NCBI GenBank assembly: GCA_030674155.1
Contig: CM060320.1
Location: 21,064,767-21,128,766, forward strand
Source of the DNA: Stramonita haemastoma
Taxonomy: Eukaryota > Mollusca > Gastropoda > Neogastropoda > Muricidae
DNA: 64,000 bases
Direction of reading: 5' to 3'
Below are positions 1 through 11,400 of the stretch, in pieces. The notes beneath the pieces were generated by a model, which was given only the letters and a program-made list of their open reading frames with translations, searched no databases and had not been told where the DNA came from. Positions within the stretch are counted from its first letter, which is position 1, and every line of letters starts with the position of its first letter. The translations under genes were made by a program, and so were the position numbers.

Positions 1-629
1 TTTTGGGATGATGTCCAAAGACAATACAAGTGTGCATACGTTTTTATATATGTATATTTTTTATTTGTCATCCATGTCTACCTTAAAACGGCCTACTCTT
101 GTGAAAGGCAGAAAAGGTTTTAACGTGTCCGCAAGATGTTATGTGTCACACTGTGCCTTTGCATGGGACCTCGGTTTATGGTCTTGAAGGACTTTAACCC
201 TCTTAGTCCCGGCTCTTGGATTTTCCGGGATTGAATAATTACCCCCCCCCCCTAAGTCCCGATCAGGGATTTGCCAGCATTTACACACAGTAGATATCTA
301 TCACGCTGTGACCATCACTAATTGCTACCACATGTCGAAGCTCTATCAGGCTAGAAGAAGAAACTCTGTAGAGTGTCTGGAAGTATTTATAGCTGCTGGT
401 ATGTACTTAGATGGAGGAAAAGGCCAGCGAGCATGTGTGCCTGACCTGATTTTGTGATGGAATGTGAAATCTAGGGGCAGTTTGTGTTCAGAGGGTAAGG
501 GGAGTGGAGTCAGTACTGATGTTATCTCCAGAAAAAATATCCTCATGAACAGGTGTCTCAGTGGTGGCTTGAACCCGGGCCATCAGATTGCTAGCACAAC
601 GCTCTTAACCACTAGACTATCCTACTCCC
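1..629 (-). repeat. SINE-5 copy interrupted by a piggyBac-like MITE (198-495)
   Basis: The tRNA-like head is at the right end (about 560-629), where the reverse complement shows a box A-like segment (AGTCTAGTGGTTAAGAG) and a box B-like GGGTTCAAGCC. The shared SINE body is at 60-197. The element is split by the MITE at a TTAA site. Counterpart: 37148-37891. Confidence 0.7.
198..495. mobile_element. piggyBac-like MITE, copy A (right end damaged)
   Basis: The element starts with CCCTCTTAG after a TTAA at 194-197 and ends with AGAGGG followed by TAA. Relative to the intact copy at 37437-37756 it has lost roughly 17 bp near the right terminus, including part of the terminal inverted repeat and one T of the target duplication. 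No transposase was recognised. Confidence 0.6.
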
Positions 630-1268
630 TATTTTCTTCCTTTTCTTTTCTTTTTTTTTAAATAATTTTTTGGGCGGTACAGAACGTTGATCACATCAGT
701 TAACAGTTTATTTTTTGATGATTACATTTGTAATGAACAATATCAGTTGAAAACATTGTGATTGAATTGGTGAAGAGATAAAGAAATGCTTTCTGGTCCC
801 TGTTGTTTGAAAGCTTGACTGACAGACTGATTGTCTGCTTGCCTGCCTGCCTGCCTGCCTTCTTCCTCAACTCCTTGAGGAGTCAGTGGGCACTGCACTG
901 AGTTTTTCAGGCAGTTTGTCTAAGACCGGTTGAACCTGGCAGAGCCCACCTCTAAGCATTAGAATGCATGCTGGGTATGATCACATCAACTATACCACTG
1001 GCCTTTGCTGGCTGGCTGGCTGGCTGGCTTAGTCTTCCACAAAAAGTGGATGGCTGTGTAGCACATGCACAAGCTCCTGTATGCTGCATTCACACAAGGG
1101 ATCTCAGTGTAGAGTCTCATCTGAAGGACTTTCACAGAGTAGTTTTTTTTTATTTTCATTTATTCATTCAAACTCTTTCTCATCTGAAGGACTTTCACAG
1201 AGGTTTTTTTTAAATTTTCATTTATTCATTCAAACTCTTTTATTTCATTCAAGAATGGATGCACGCAT
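630..1268. other. Non-coding stretch with short direct repeats
   Basis: No gene was recognised. It contains a (TGCC)n-like run at about 838-860, a short (GGCT)n run at 1009-1028, and a near-duplicate of about 60 bp (about 1113-1170 and 1180-1236, beginning CTCATCTGAAGGACTTTCAC). Confidence 0.5.

Positions 1269-1269
<1 letters not shown>

Positions 1270-1316
<47 letters not shown>
1270..1316. repeat. (CA)n microsatellite
   Basis: About 23 uninterrupted CA units. It is responsible for spurious Thr-His reading frames. Confidence 0.95.
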
Positions 1317-1322
<6 letters not shown>

Positions 1323-1534
1323 ACAAACAGACAGACTGTGCAAAGAATAACAAAAAGTATGAAAACAATGAAAAACAAAGGATGAACGACAGATGAGGAG
1401 ACATCTCAAGGAAAACGATTGCAAAAAAAAATAGTATCAGTTCTCAAAATCTCTTAATTAAGATTGGGGATGGTATTTTGCTATTGAAAGTGAGAAAATT
1501 TGTTACATACATGACACTCGCACTTCATAAAAGG

Positions 1535-1840
1535 TAAAGGCGTCCCATAATCTTTGTGGTCGTAGGGAAGCAAGGCATCAGAGACCTCAGCTTCTCTAGG
1601 GGGCCAACATATTGAGGGCAGTGCCCATCTCCTCACTCTTGCTGCTTTATCTTCCCTGACCTAAAGAGGGCAGGTACCCATTGACATTTACAGCTGGGAG
1701 ATCTGGGAAACTATACTGAAACCAATGTGTGCCAAAGGTCACATGTCCACTTGGTAACCATGCTCGATGCTGCTTAACATTGGCTTGGGGAGAGCAAGAG
1801 CACCTCCAGAAGGCAAACCACTGAGCTATCCCGTTTCACT
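1535..1840 (-). repeat. SINE-2 copy (empty-site allele for the LINE)
   Basis: A tRNA-derived SINE whose head lies at the right end; the reverse complement reads GGGATAGCTCAGTGGTT, a good box A. The body contains the family signature CAGAGACCTCAGCTTCTC. The paralogous copy (38911-40645) is split here by a LINE; this copy keeps the unoccupied target CATAATCTTTGTGG. Confidence 0.75.
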
Positions 1841-1978
1841 TCATACATATTAATTACTAAAACCTGCTTGCTCCAATACAGCTGCAGGCCTCATGACATT
1901 TTCCCAAACCAACGAGTTTCTTCCAGCCAAAGAGTATTCCACATTTTTAAAACAAAAATTTAGAAACAAATAAACCAC

Positions 1979-1980
<2 letters not shown>

Positions 1981-2026
<46 letters not shown>

Positions 2027-2078
2027 GAAAAGCCAGCCCCACATATACAGATATTCAAGTGTGCAAAACATATTAAAA

Positions 2079-2138
<60 letters not shown>

Positions 2139-2147
2139 GGGGGGGGG
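1981..2147. repeat. (CA)n and (TA)n microsatellites ending in a G run
   Basis: (CA)n at about 1981-2023, (AT)n at 2080-2136 (about 28 units) and a G10 run directly after it. The paralogous site near 40800-40921 has only a short CA tract and a few TAGA/TATA units, so this locus differs greatly in length between the duplicate blocks. Confidence 0.9.
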
Positions 2148-2310
2148 TACAACTGTCAACTGATTGTCATTCCTTCATGTAGAGGTAGTCACAAGACTAC
2201 TGCTTAATCATTATCACAATAAAGACTGTTACCCAAGTTGGCAGAATGTTGGAATGCTTGTGCTAATGATACTTGGTGACTGAGACATTCATGCTGCACA
2301 TTACAGTTGT

Positions 2311-2380
2311 TTGAACGTGTTTTCAGATTTTCAGACAGTAATGATTACTGTCTCAAAATCTGAAAGCACGTTCAAACAAA
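2311..2380. repeat. Near-perfect 34-bp-arm palindrome
   Basis: The inverted repeat begins GTTTGAACGTG and ends CACGTTCAAAC, with a centre near AATGATT. The arms differ at only two positions. It has a counterpart at about 41087-41156 in block B, where some asymmetric positions are swapped. It lies about 0.5 kb downstream of the RCC1-A stop codon and is not an obvious terminator. Confidence 0.75.
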
Positions 2381-2381
2381 A

Positions 2382-2911
2382 CGGAACAAGGATGGAATGA
2401 ACAGAAGACCTGGCGACAGATAGACAGGCCTGGTGTAAGTGTACACTCTGCTGTCTTGTAGGTATGTTCACAATAGTGAGCATCTAAATCTTTTTTTATA
2501 TAGCTTTTCGATAAACAGATTTCTCATTATTATAGTTCACTGGCTGCAATTTAGTAGCAGCTTGACATTAAGTTTTCCAACTGTTTTGACAACATCTCTC
2601 TGTAAATGTTATTCTAACAATCTGGAAATCTTTAGAGCAATACATTTAGCACTCTGCACCATCCAGTTTTCAATACATCAGCCATTGATGCTTTTTGTGG
2701 TGTGTTTTCTTTTTCAGGCAAACTTTGCAGATATGACAAGTTAAGCATTTGGTGCTGTTGATATGGTTAATGAATTTCATGAAATTTACCATTTGATACA
2801 ACTAACGTAAAACAAGTTTTAAACAGGATTTCATAGACTTGGTATGATGAAAGCCCTGATATGATGAAAGCCCTGATATAGCAGCGGTCAACTGGGCTAC
2901 AAACATAGACA
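2382..2911. other. 3' flank of the RCC1-A gene
   Basis: AT-rich sequence immediately beyond the minus-strand stop codon and presumed 3' UTR. No recognisable repeat apart from a short direct repeat, ATGATGAAAGCCCTGATAT, at about 2846-2879. No clear polyadenylation site was assigned. Confidence 0.4.
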
Positions 2912-5900
2912 TCAAGATGACCCGACAATAGCGGCAGTGTGATAGTAGCTGCAGCTGACTACAGCCTGTTTTCCCTTGGACGCTAGCGCCTCTACTCTCT
3001 TGGGGACATCACTGCGGAACAGGTACCTATGACCTTGACCTTCAGGGTGGCCCATGCGGCCGTCACTTCCGCAGCCCCAGGTGAAGACCCCACCTGCAGC
3101 CGTGGCTGCCGTGCTGTGGATGCCACCCGCGCACACGTTGGAGACCTGCTCCTCGTCAAAGTGGGACTGGGAGATGAGGGTTGGGGTGAAGAGGCTGTCC
3201 TGGCTGTCCTGACCCAGTTTCCCTTTGTAGCCGTCACCCCAGGAGTAGACCTTGCCGTCAGCGGTCAGGGCCAGCGTGTGGCCATGATGCTCCCCAGTGC
3301 TGCAGCTCACCTGCACCACCTGAACCTTGTCTGGGAAACTCACCACCTGAGGCTTGGTCCTGTCCTCAAGGTGACCTTTCCCCAACCCTAACGCGCCGTC
3401 TTTCCCTTTCCCGCACACGTACAGCTTTCCGTCAGCGGTGACGAAGGCAGCGTGGGAGTACCCTGCTGAAGCCTGCACGATGACCTCCTCACCCAAGGCC
3501 TGGACGGGACGAGGGGATGGGACGTCGTCTGTGGAGCCGTGACCCAGGACGCCATGGTGGCCGCTGCCCCAGGACAGGACCTGGCCCTCCTCTGTCCAGG
3601 CCAGGGTGAAGTTGTAGCCGCAGGAGACACCCGCCATGTGGTGCTGGCTGGGGGAGATGAGGAGGGAGGGGGGTGTCAGGGTGCCTGATTTGGCAGAGTC
3701 GTCAGCAGCGCCGCAACCTTTGCGGTGACCCCACACCAGCAGACCTCCAGAGATGGTGACTGCAGCGCCGTGCCACAAGCCACCTGAGATCTGAAACACA
3801 TGCTGTACTTAGAAACACGGATTTGATGTTTCTTTTTTTTTTTTTTTTTTAAAGGTAAAGGTGTTCCCTAGAAACACTGATTTGCTGTTTCTTCATTTTT
3901 TTTTTTTAAAGTAAAGGTGTTCCCATAACCTATGCAGAAGTTGGGGAGGGAGATGTCCAGAGACCTCGGCTTCTCCAGGGGCCAGCATATTGAGGGCGGA
4001 GCCCATCTCCTCTCCTTCGCTGCTTTACCTTCCCTGACCCTAAAGAGGACAGGTACCCATTTACAGCTGGAGGACCTGGGGGAACTGTACTGAAGCCAAG
4101 TCACGCGAATTACCCATCTAATTGGTAACTACGCTCAGTGATGCTTTACTTAGCTTGGGGAAAATGAGTGCTCTGACCACTGAGCTATCCCTTCCCATCT
4201 TTCTTTTCCACAGTTTAGTTTTTCTAAACTGACAGTGAGAAGCTGTGAAAAGTCAAGAACTAAGAAAAACAAAAGAAAAAAAAATTGAGGGTGACTGTGC
4301 ATATCTAAAAGAAAGAAGCTAAAAAGGTTCCTTTTTTCATTGCCATTTTATTTTACTTATGGGAAAAGTAGCCTCTGTCCTCATGTTTTTTTGCTTGTTT
4401 TATTTTGGGGAGGTTTTGTCCTCATGGTTATATAAGGATTAAAAAAAATACAGAGAAAAATTTTAACAAGAAAAAAAAATAGTTGGGTACAGTTCTACAG
4501 CATTTAAGACAATAAATGTAGAGTACACCCCTATGCCCAAGCTTAGAATATTACATGATTTGAAAAGGATTTTTTAAAAAGTAAACTTACGGTGTGATAC
4601 TGTTTACTGAAACCATTAATATACACCACCATTAATATAAGTACAACAACCATAGCTTAAATTGTAACTAAACACAGGTCTACTCCCATCCCACACCCTA
4701 CCACCACCAGGTGTTTCAAGGTTATTTTTCTTTCCAAGGAGATAGATAGCAGGACAGTTTAGGCACTGACCTGCCTAACTGACAAGTAATCAGTGAGTCA
4801 CTGTGAAGTCTTTTGGAAGGAGACTCTGAACCAGTCAGACCCATATACTTATCCATGAACTTGTGCTTGTTAAAAAAAACCTTCAACAGTTAAAAACTGG
4901 AAAGAGCAGAAATATCCCCTTCCCAAAACTTTCCTGGCAAAATTGGAAGGTTCAATTCCCAACTATATCCCCAAAGTATAAAAAAAATAAAATAAAAGTA
5001 TCCCCAATGTTCAGAATATGGCTGCCTTAGTGGTGGGAGATAAAAGTCGCATACACAAAAATCTCACCATTGGTGACCCTTAGGGATAAAGCTCAGCATT
5101 TGAAAAAAGAATTTTTACTTTCATGAAAAAAAAAAAAAATTATGCTATCATTCAAGAAAGTCTGTATGGAAAATACACACTGTCAAGAAATGAAGGGCCT
5201 TCTCCATTCCTCCCACCTAAAGCTTCACAAGACTAACACCACCATACTTTTTTCTTTTCTTACCAATTTCACTTTCTCAGGAAGTGTTGCTTTGACGAAG
5301 GAAGATGTGTCTGCGTCATTCCCCGTCGCCAGTCGGCCATATTTGCCGCAGCCAGAGACATACATGTCTCCCTCTGGAGTCAGGGCAGCGGTGAACAGAC
5401 CGCCACACGACAACTGCACAGGACACACCCCCTTGCTGCCTCCCAACTTGATGAGCTGAGGTGTGTGCTCTGTCTCCTGCTTGCCTGCCAGTCAAGTTCA
5501 GAAAACAAACGGATTCCATTTTACTCCATATTGTTTAGAGCTCTACTGACCAAGAAAGCCATATCAGGGCTGTCACCTCATTCAGTTTCAGTGGCTCCAG
5601 TTACTTTTACTTCTAGTTCAAAACCAACACCTCCTGATACCTTCAAATATCTAACACTGTCCATCTGAAAAACAACAAACCCCAAAACACTCCTTAAGGT
5701 TGATAAACCAGGCTGTACAGGGATGCCAGCCATTGTGCTTAATTTCTCATTCCCAGATTGCAAAAAAATAAATAAATAAATAAATCGATAACAAACATTT
5801 TAAAGTACAAAAATATACATTAAAAAATAATCTCATGGAACAGCTTTACTTATCTATAAAAACTAATACAAATCATCATCTGTGTAGTTTCTGCTCCCCC

Positions 5901-6161
5901 AAACTCAAAAGATTTTATGAGATAGGCGATACAGCATCACTTCTTGCTTCTTAACAAACCTGACATTATTTGGACAGTTTGGTGAAACATTTTTTACCAG
6001 TGCTGAGGAAGTACACAACCCAATACTTGAAAAACAAAGAAAGATATCAACATAAAACAGAGAAGATTTTATTGCTTTACATTGTAACTAAATTGTCTCA
6101 AAAATCAACCTTATCTATCGCATGCATGCACACAAACACACACACACACACATCCACACAG

Positions 6162-6215
<54 letters not shown>

Positions 6216-6442
6216 AGACACACACAACCATCAAGTATCCAACTTTTGAAAAGACATTAAATAAATTTGAACAGAGTGAGGAGTAGAGAGGTTCTCCAAT
6301 TGACAAAAACCATAAATACATATATAATAATAATAACACATGGAATATATATAGCGCTATATCTTGCAAAAATAAATCAAAGAACATGCATTCGACTTAT
6401 ACAACACACAGGCAATCACAATAGTTTTGCAAATTTGAATGT

Positions 6443-6501
<59 letters not shown>

Positions 6502-6502
6502 T

Positions 6503-6535
<33 letters not shown>

Positions 6536-6818
6536 CGTACACACACTTATAAAGCATTAATGGTTACACTCTTTGGCAGGGTGAAGGAGGCGTCTGGTAC
6601 AACAGTGATTTTCAAATTCTTAACATAGCAGGTTGCAGCTGTGGTGAGATATATGTGCAACACAACATAATGACCTAATACAAAAGCAGGGGCCGTTTTT
6701 TACCTGTCCCAAGCTGTCCTGACTTGCCCAGTCCCCATGTGAACAGCTTTCCGTTACTGATCTGTCCTGCTGCTTTATCACCACTGCTGGCAGCCGCACT
6801 GTCACCACTGGCTTCCAT
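2912..6818 (-). CDS. RCC1-repeat (seven-bladed propeller) protein, copy A
   Basis: The coding exons are 6818-6704, 5484-5264 and 3790-2912, joined by GT/AG introns with compatible phases (1, then 0), giving a predicted 404-residue protein. The start is the ATG at 6818 in a good context (ATCATGG). Seven RCC1-type repeats are visible, each with a W/C-G signature: FTWGLGKSGQLGTG (about 26-39), YVSGCGKYGRLATG, LVWGHRKG, LSWGSGHHGVLGHG, YVCGKGKDGALGLG, YSWGDGYKGKLG and FTWGCGSDGRMGH. That is enough for a complete propeller with little outside it. RCC1 propellers act in GTPase exchange (RCC1 itself, Ran) or as protein-binding platforms (HERC, UVR8-like); no HECT, BTB or FYVE domain is present, so the partner is unknown. 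There is no signal peptide or membrane segment. The second copy at 41682-45556 is almost identical. The family call is firm; the orthologue is not named. Confidence 0.9.
3908..4198 (-). repeat. SINE-2 copy in RCC1-A intron 2
   Basis: It carries the same body and right-end tRNA-like head (reverse complement GATAGCTCAGTGGTCAGAG) as 1535-1840. It lies about 120 bp upstream of the exon 3 acceptor on the gene strand. Counterpart: 42676-42960. The rest of intron 2 (4199-5263) shows only a SINE-5 3' fragment at about 5010-5085. Confidence 0.75.
5485..6703 (-). other. RCC1-A intron 1, largely simple repeats
   Basis: Contains (CA)n at about 6163-6214 and a compound (CA)n at about 6444-6537. Otherwise AT-rich, with no recognised element. 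Counterpart: 44262-45441. Confidence 0.6.
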
Positions 6819-6884
6819 GATTTCTTACTCCAGCCTCTGTACAGATCAGGGTTGGTGGGTTTGTTTGGCTTTTATTATCATCAT

Positions 6885-6943
6885 TATTGTTGTTGTTGTT
6901 GTTGTTGTTGTTGTTATTATTATTATTATTATTATCATTATCA

Positions 6944-6993
<50 letters not shown>
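6885..6993. repeat. (TTG)n-(ATT)n-(GT)n compound microsatellite
   Basis: Lies about 70 bp upstream of the RCC1-A start codon. In the paralogous position (45613-45690) the TTG and GT parts are missing and the ATT tract is expanded, so the presumed promoter-proximal region differs between copies. Confidence 0.9.
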
Positions 6994-6995
<2 letters not shown>

Positions 6996-7261
6996 CTGTG
7001 TGGATGTGTGTGTGTGTTTGTGTGCACACGTGCGATAGAAAAGGTTGATTCATTATCATTATTCTTTCATGTTTGGACTGTAAGTTTGGTTTTTTTTATT
7101 ATCTTTTTCATAAACCCAAGGAAACAGTTCCCATAAAACATTAACCTTTCATGGCTAAGAACAGCCAGAAGTCTTTAAAAAAAAATTAAATGAGATTTAT
7201 TAATTTGCAAATAAAAGAAAATTTTCTATACAACTTTATCAAATAAAAAAAATCTGGCACA

Positions 7262-7446
7262 CATGTCAAAAAACTTTTCTGCTTTTTGAAAGAGTAGGCG
7301 AGAGTAAGCCAGTAGAAATAGGTGATTTTTGTGTGTGGAAAAAACACATGCACAAAGGTGTCATGTTTGGACACTCTCCTAAGATGGAATGTGGCTACCT
7401 TAATGGTAGGTAAATGGTTACTGGTCGCAAATACAAAATCTCACCA
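7262..7446 (+). repeat. SINE-5 3' fragment
   Basis: A 5'-truncated copy containing the family 3' end (GGTGTCATGTTTGGACAC, then AAATCTCACC). Counterpart: 45894-46075. Confidence 0.6.
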
Positions 7447-7551
7447 AAGAAGAGGAACTACAAAAATTTGGAGAAGTGCACTACCATGAGTACTTAAGCT
7501 GAGCCAGTCCCTGCTTGAATATTTCGTTTTATGTCTGAATGATCCTTTAAC

Positions 7552-7790
7552 GTTTTGACCACTGTCGTTTAGCGCACATAAAAGAATCCACGGCACCAAG
7601 AGGGTTGTCCCTAGCAAAACTATGAAGGAAAAAGCCACTCTGAAAGGGGAACAAATATAATTGCAGACAGAAAAAAAAATGGGTAGGTGCTGCACTTGTG
7701 GCAACGCGCTCTCCATGAGGACAGCAGCCCAAATTTCACGCAAAGAAATCTGCTGTGACATAAAGTGGTATACATAAATAAATATCTACT
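7552..7790 (+). repeat. SINE-4, 5'-truncated
   Basis: Has the SINE-4 3' half, including AAATCTGCTGTGACATAAAG and an A-rich tail. Counterpart: 46190-46410. Confidence 0.7.
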
Positions 7791-7965
7791 GCTAGCTAGT
7801 TTTCAACCAAGTGGACATGCTTAGAAAAAAGCTTATTATTAGCTATCTATGATTAAGCTTTTTTTTCCCATCTGAAATATCAAGGTAAATATTGGTTATG
7901 AGGTCCAATTCTAACAAGCCATAACTGGTAATGTGTAAAATCAATCTAGTTTACAAGTTTTGATG

Positions 7966-8015
<50 letters not shown>

Positions 8016-8235
8016 GTGTGTGTGTCTCTCTCTGTGAATATACTGTGTGTGTGTGGAGGGGGGGGGGGGTCATTGTATCATTGTATAGGTGGAAGTATGT
8101 CAGTTCGTCACAGGCCCAGTTTGACACAGCACTATCTTGGCCTGTGATGAAGTGAACCTTTGACCAACTGGGCCTGTGACCAACTGGGCCTGTTACCAAC
8201 TGGGTAGTCCCCATCAGTATGGCTGCATTTCTAAA

Positions 8236-8267
<32 letters not shown>

Positions 8268-8301
8268 CATCTGTCCGTCTGTCTGTCTGTCTGTCTCTCC
8301 A

Positions 8302-8364
<63 letters not shown>

Positions 8365-8398
8365 TCTCTCGTCTTCTTCTCTTCTCTCTCTCTCTCTC

Positions 8399-8436
<38 letters not shown>

Positions 8437-8457
8437 CACACACACACACACACACAC

Positions 8458-8505
<48 letters not shown>
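7966..8505. repeat. Compound GT / CTGT / CT / CA simple-repeat block flanked by 16-bp repeats
   Basis: (GT)n at 7966-8010, (CTGT)n at about 8270-8360, (CT)n at about 8380-8431 and (CA)n at about 8438-8501. On both sides lie short tandem units of ACCAACTGGGCCTGTG (8160-8205 and 8535-8585). The paralogous block at 46595-47057 is shorter. Confidence 0.9.
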
Positions 8506-8599
8506 CATGCATAGGTACTCTGCTGCTATCTTGGCCTGTGATGAACAGGGCCTGTGACCAACTGGGCCTGTGACCAACTGGGCAGTCCCCATATTGGCA

Positions 8600-9404
8600 G
8601 GTATTGTATTGTTCTTGTAGCAAGTCATCTTTAATCTTTACAATATCTTATCCCAGAAACTAGAATGCATTTCCACCTGGCACCTTCAATTATCAACTTC
8701 ACTGCAATTACAGTGTGGCCTGAATTTATTGAAAATTGCTTCCCAAAAATGTATTACTTTTAATGTACTGTACTACCCTACAAAATATAAAACACAGAGA
8801 GAACACTATGCAAAGAAACCTCTATTCTAAAAGCTTCTGACTGCATAACATTTTTTTTTTGTTATCTCTGTTCTAGCAGTTCTACTACTATACTACCACT
8901 AGTATAGGGGGGAAAACTTTTTTTTATCCTCCTTTTTTTTTTCATCCTCCTCTGAAATTCATGTCTCAATACTCACAAGCTGCTTAGGTTCTGCGATCAG
9001 TTGGTCTGGTCGAACCTGTTAAAGCAATTATGGCCATGACTGCTGTTAGTCTGCTGTGTTGCTATGTGGTGACGATGTGTTTTGCCTCTACACTGGAATT
9101 AAAGACCATATATACTCGTGGTCTTGGGCCTTGGGCCAAAAACAAGGATCGCGCCTGACAAATGTAGTTAACTTTCGTAATATTTAGCGTACCTGGTGAT
9201 GCCCGGAAGGAAACAGGTTACACTCCTGTGTTAGCGTGGGAGTCATGTAGTAATTTGTATCGAGAGCTAGTCGAAAAAAATTTTGTTTGTTAATTTTCAC
9301 TTTTTTTTTTTTTTTTAAGTATTAAAAAATGCACTGTGCCCTTGTTTTGGGGATTCAGGACATAGAACGATACCAGTCACGAAAAAAGTTGGAAATGGTC
9401 ATCA
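8600..9404. other. Unassigned sequence upstream of RCC1-A
   Basis: Moderately complex sequence shared with 47180-47976. It contains no coding signal I recognise. It may hold 5' UTR or promoter sequence for the minus-strand RCC1 gene, but I see no decisive core-promoter motif. Confidence 0.35.
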
Positions 9405-9763
9405 AAATTTGATGGCCTAGTAGTCAGAACATTGGGCTGGCAATTTGACCACCTAAGTTGATTCCCCTTGGACAGGATTCCCCCCCCCCCCCCCCCCCTG
9501 GAGTTAACATCAGTGCTGATTCCACTCTCCCCAAAAGTCTTACGGATGAGACTGTAAACCGAGGCCCCGTGTGCGAACGCATGCAGAACATCTTGCGCAC
9601 ACGTTAAATCCTGTTCCGCTTTTCGTGAGAGTAGGTCATTGTGTGCCGGTGGGAACAGATGACAATATTTACACAACTGCATACACACGGGGATTGGATG
9701 AAAAAAGCACACGAGTACTTATCCCATTATCCTCGATATAAAAAAATAAAATCAATAAATAAA
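9405..9763 (+). repeat. SINE-1 copy
   Basis: The head (GATGGCCTAGTAGTCAGAAC) is a degraded box A. The body includes AACATCTTGCGCACACGTTA and the 3' end runs into CTCGATATAAA and an ATAAA tail. A C18 run at 9481-9498 interrupts it. Counterpart: 47977-48310. Confidence 0.75.
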
Positions 9764-9773
9764 TAGTAGTAGA

Positions 9774-10080
9774 CACTCATCAGTCTCGGAAGACTATGGA
9801 GTTGCGCTCTAGAGCACAAAGCCTGGGTAAGTAGGGCCTAAGTATGGAGGGCAAGCTGCTACCCATGCAGCAGACCCCCCCCCCCCCCCCTCCAGGCCAC
9901 TGGAATGATCCATTGGAAAGGCAATGACCGATACCAATGGTTCCAGTACCATGGCAGGAGCCACCAGAACGTTGCCATATATAGCCCCAAGCCGCCCTGG
10001 GACTCCAACTCCCCGATTTTTCCTCAGGGATGGTGTCTAAACACGACACCTGTGTGCATGCTGGTTTTTTTTTTTAATAT
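9774..10080 (+). repeat. Unclassified interspersed repeat (repeat H) with a C run
   Basis: Begins near CGGAAGACTATGGAG, contains a C run at about 9877-9891, and ends in a segment (CCAACTCCCCGATTTTT) also found at about 13855-13880. Counterpart: 48330-48620. No coding potential was recognised. Confidence 0.5.
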
Positions 10081-10114
10081 AATTTTGTCATCCGCTCCTT
10101 GCATGATAAACATA

Positions 10115-10290
10115 TTACATATAACGTTAAATCCTGTTCCACTTTTAGTAAGAGTAGGCCATCGTGTGCCGGTGGGAACAGATGACATTTACAAAACCGC
10201 ATACACACGGGGACTGGATGTTAAAAAAAAAAAAGCACAAGAGTGCTTATCCCATTATCCTCGATATAAAAGAATAAATAAATAAATAAA
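10115..10290 (+). repeat. SINE-1, 5'-truncated
   Basis: 3' half of SINE-1 (GTGTGCCGGTGGGAACAGAT, then TTATCCTCGATATAAAAG, then an ATAAA tail). Confidence 0.75.
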
Positions 10291-10349
10291 ACACTGAAGC
10301 TAGATATAATTCTAACAGTCCAAGACTGTATGTGTGCCTGCTTTGTGTA

Positions 10350-10350
10350 C

Positions 10351-10448
<98 letters not shown>
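10350..10448. repeat. (GT)n microsatellite
   Basis: About 49 GT units, against about 30 at the paralogous site 49743-49803. Confidence 0.95.
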
Positions 10449-10449
<1 letters not shown>

Positions 10450-10566
10450 CACGTGTGAGCACGTGGTTCATATTGATCACATACAAATGGCAGTGGATGA
10501 TGTGTGTGGGGTTGAGCTACCACAGTCGGACACATTTCAGTTTACATACAATTTAAATATCACAGT

Positions 10567-10827
10567 ATGTCTCCAATACCAATACCAATTCTCCACTACA
10601 TCCAACAGCAGAAAACCAGATGGTTTGGGCACCTGACACACATGGCACCTCATCAGCTTGCCAGTAAAGCCTACGACATAAGGATGTCCGAGTACAAGGC
10701 AAGGGGAAGACCGAGGAAGACCTGGATCGAGGGTGTAAAAGAAACACTGAAGACCCACAACATCCCGCCCACCCAGGACTTCAAACTTGCCGCTGACAGA
10801 AAGCTCTTTCTCCCCTCGACGCCCTAG
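10567..10827 (+). pseudogene. LINE reverse-transcriptase protein C-terminal remnant
   Basis: About 86 codons whose translation contains TRWFGHLTHMAP and ARGRPRKTWIEGV, the tail pattern typical of many non-LTR retrotransposon ORF2 proteins (RWxGHxxRM...GRPRxxW). No reverse-transcriptase core precedes it, so it is a 5'-truncated fragment. The copy at 49925-50191 has a 9-bp insertion. Confidence 0.65.
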
Positions 10828-11061
10828 ATGGTACAAGAGGACAGATAAAGTAAAGTAAGTAAAGTATATATCCCAAAAGTAAGAACGCGGCTACCTGCTG
10901 TGACATAAAGTGGTATAAAATAAAATAAAATAAAATAAAAACAAACCTTTAAGGTGCCCCCCCCAAAAAAAAAAAATAAATAAAAATAAAAAATAAAAAA
11001 AAAACCCAACCAAACAAAACAAAAACAGCAACAACAACAACAAAAAACAAACCAAAAAAAA

Positions 11062-11345
11062 AGGTTGACAAGTGGTCCGAGCACTCGCTGTCCCAAAGCT
11101 AAGGTTAGGCAGCATAAAGCGTGGTTACCAATGGATTGGTAACCGTTTGCGCGCCTTGGCTTGAATACAGTTCCCCAGGTCACCCAGCTGTAATTGGGTA
11201 CATGCCTTGTCTAGTGCCTGAAAAAGTAAAGCAGTGAGGGAGAGGAGATGGGCGCCACCCTCAAAATACTGGCCCCTAAAGAAGCTGAGGTCTCTGATGC
11301 CTGCTCTGTCTACGACCACATAGGTTATGGGTCACCTTTACCTTT
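11062..11345 (+). repeat. SINE-2 copy beyond the duplication breakpoint
   Basis: A plus-orientation copy with a degraded head (GTGGTCCGAGCACTCGC) and the family body in reverse order relative to 3908-4198. It lies beyond the point where block A stops matching block B. Preceded by an A-rich tract (10965-11060). Confidence 0.7.
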
Positions 11346-11400
11346 TAGATAAATAAAATAGATAGATGTGTAGGATTAGCATATTGGTTACAGTGCCATA

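Larger units (their letters stand above)
1..10964. repeat. Large duplicated block, copy A (homologous to 37248-50331)
   Basis: Base 1 aligns with about 37248 and the similarity runs colinearly, same orientation, to about 10964 (partner about 50331), where both copies reach a poly-C run and then diverge. The block contains the whole RCC1-repeat gene, its introns and the same interspersed repeats in the same order. Copy A lacks the LINE found at 38931-40358 and differs at most microsatellites. The left boundary lies outside the window. By eye, RCC1 exon 3 differs at about 30 of 879 positions and intron samples at about 3-4%. It may be a real segmental duplication or an alternative haplotype contig left in the scaffold. 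Confidence 0.93.
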
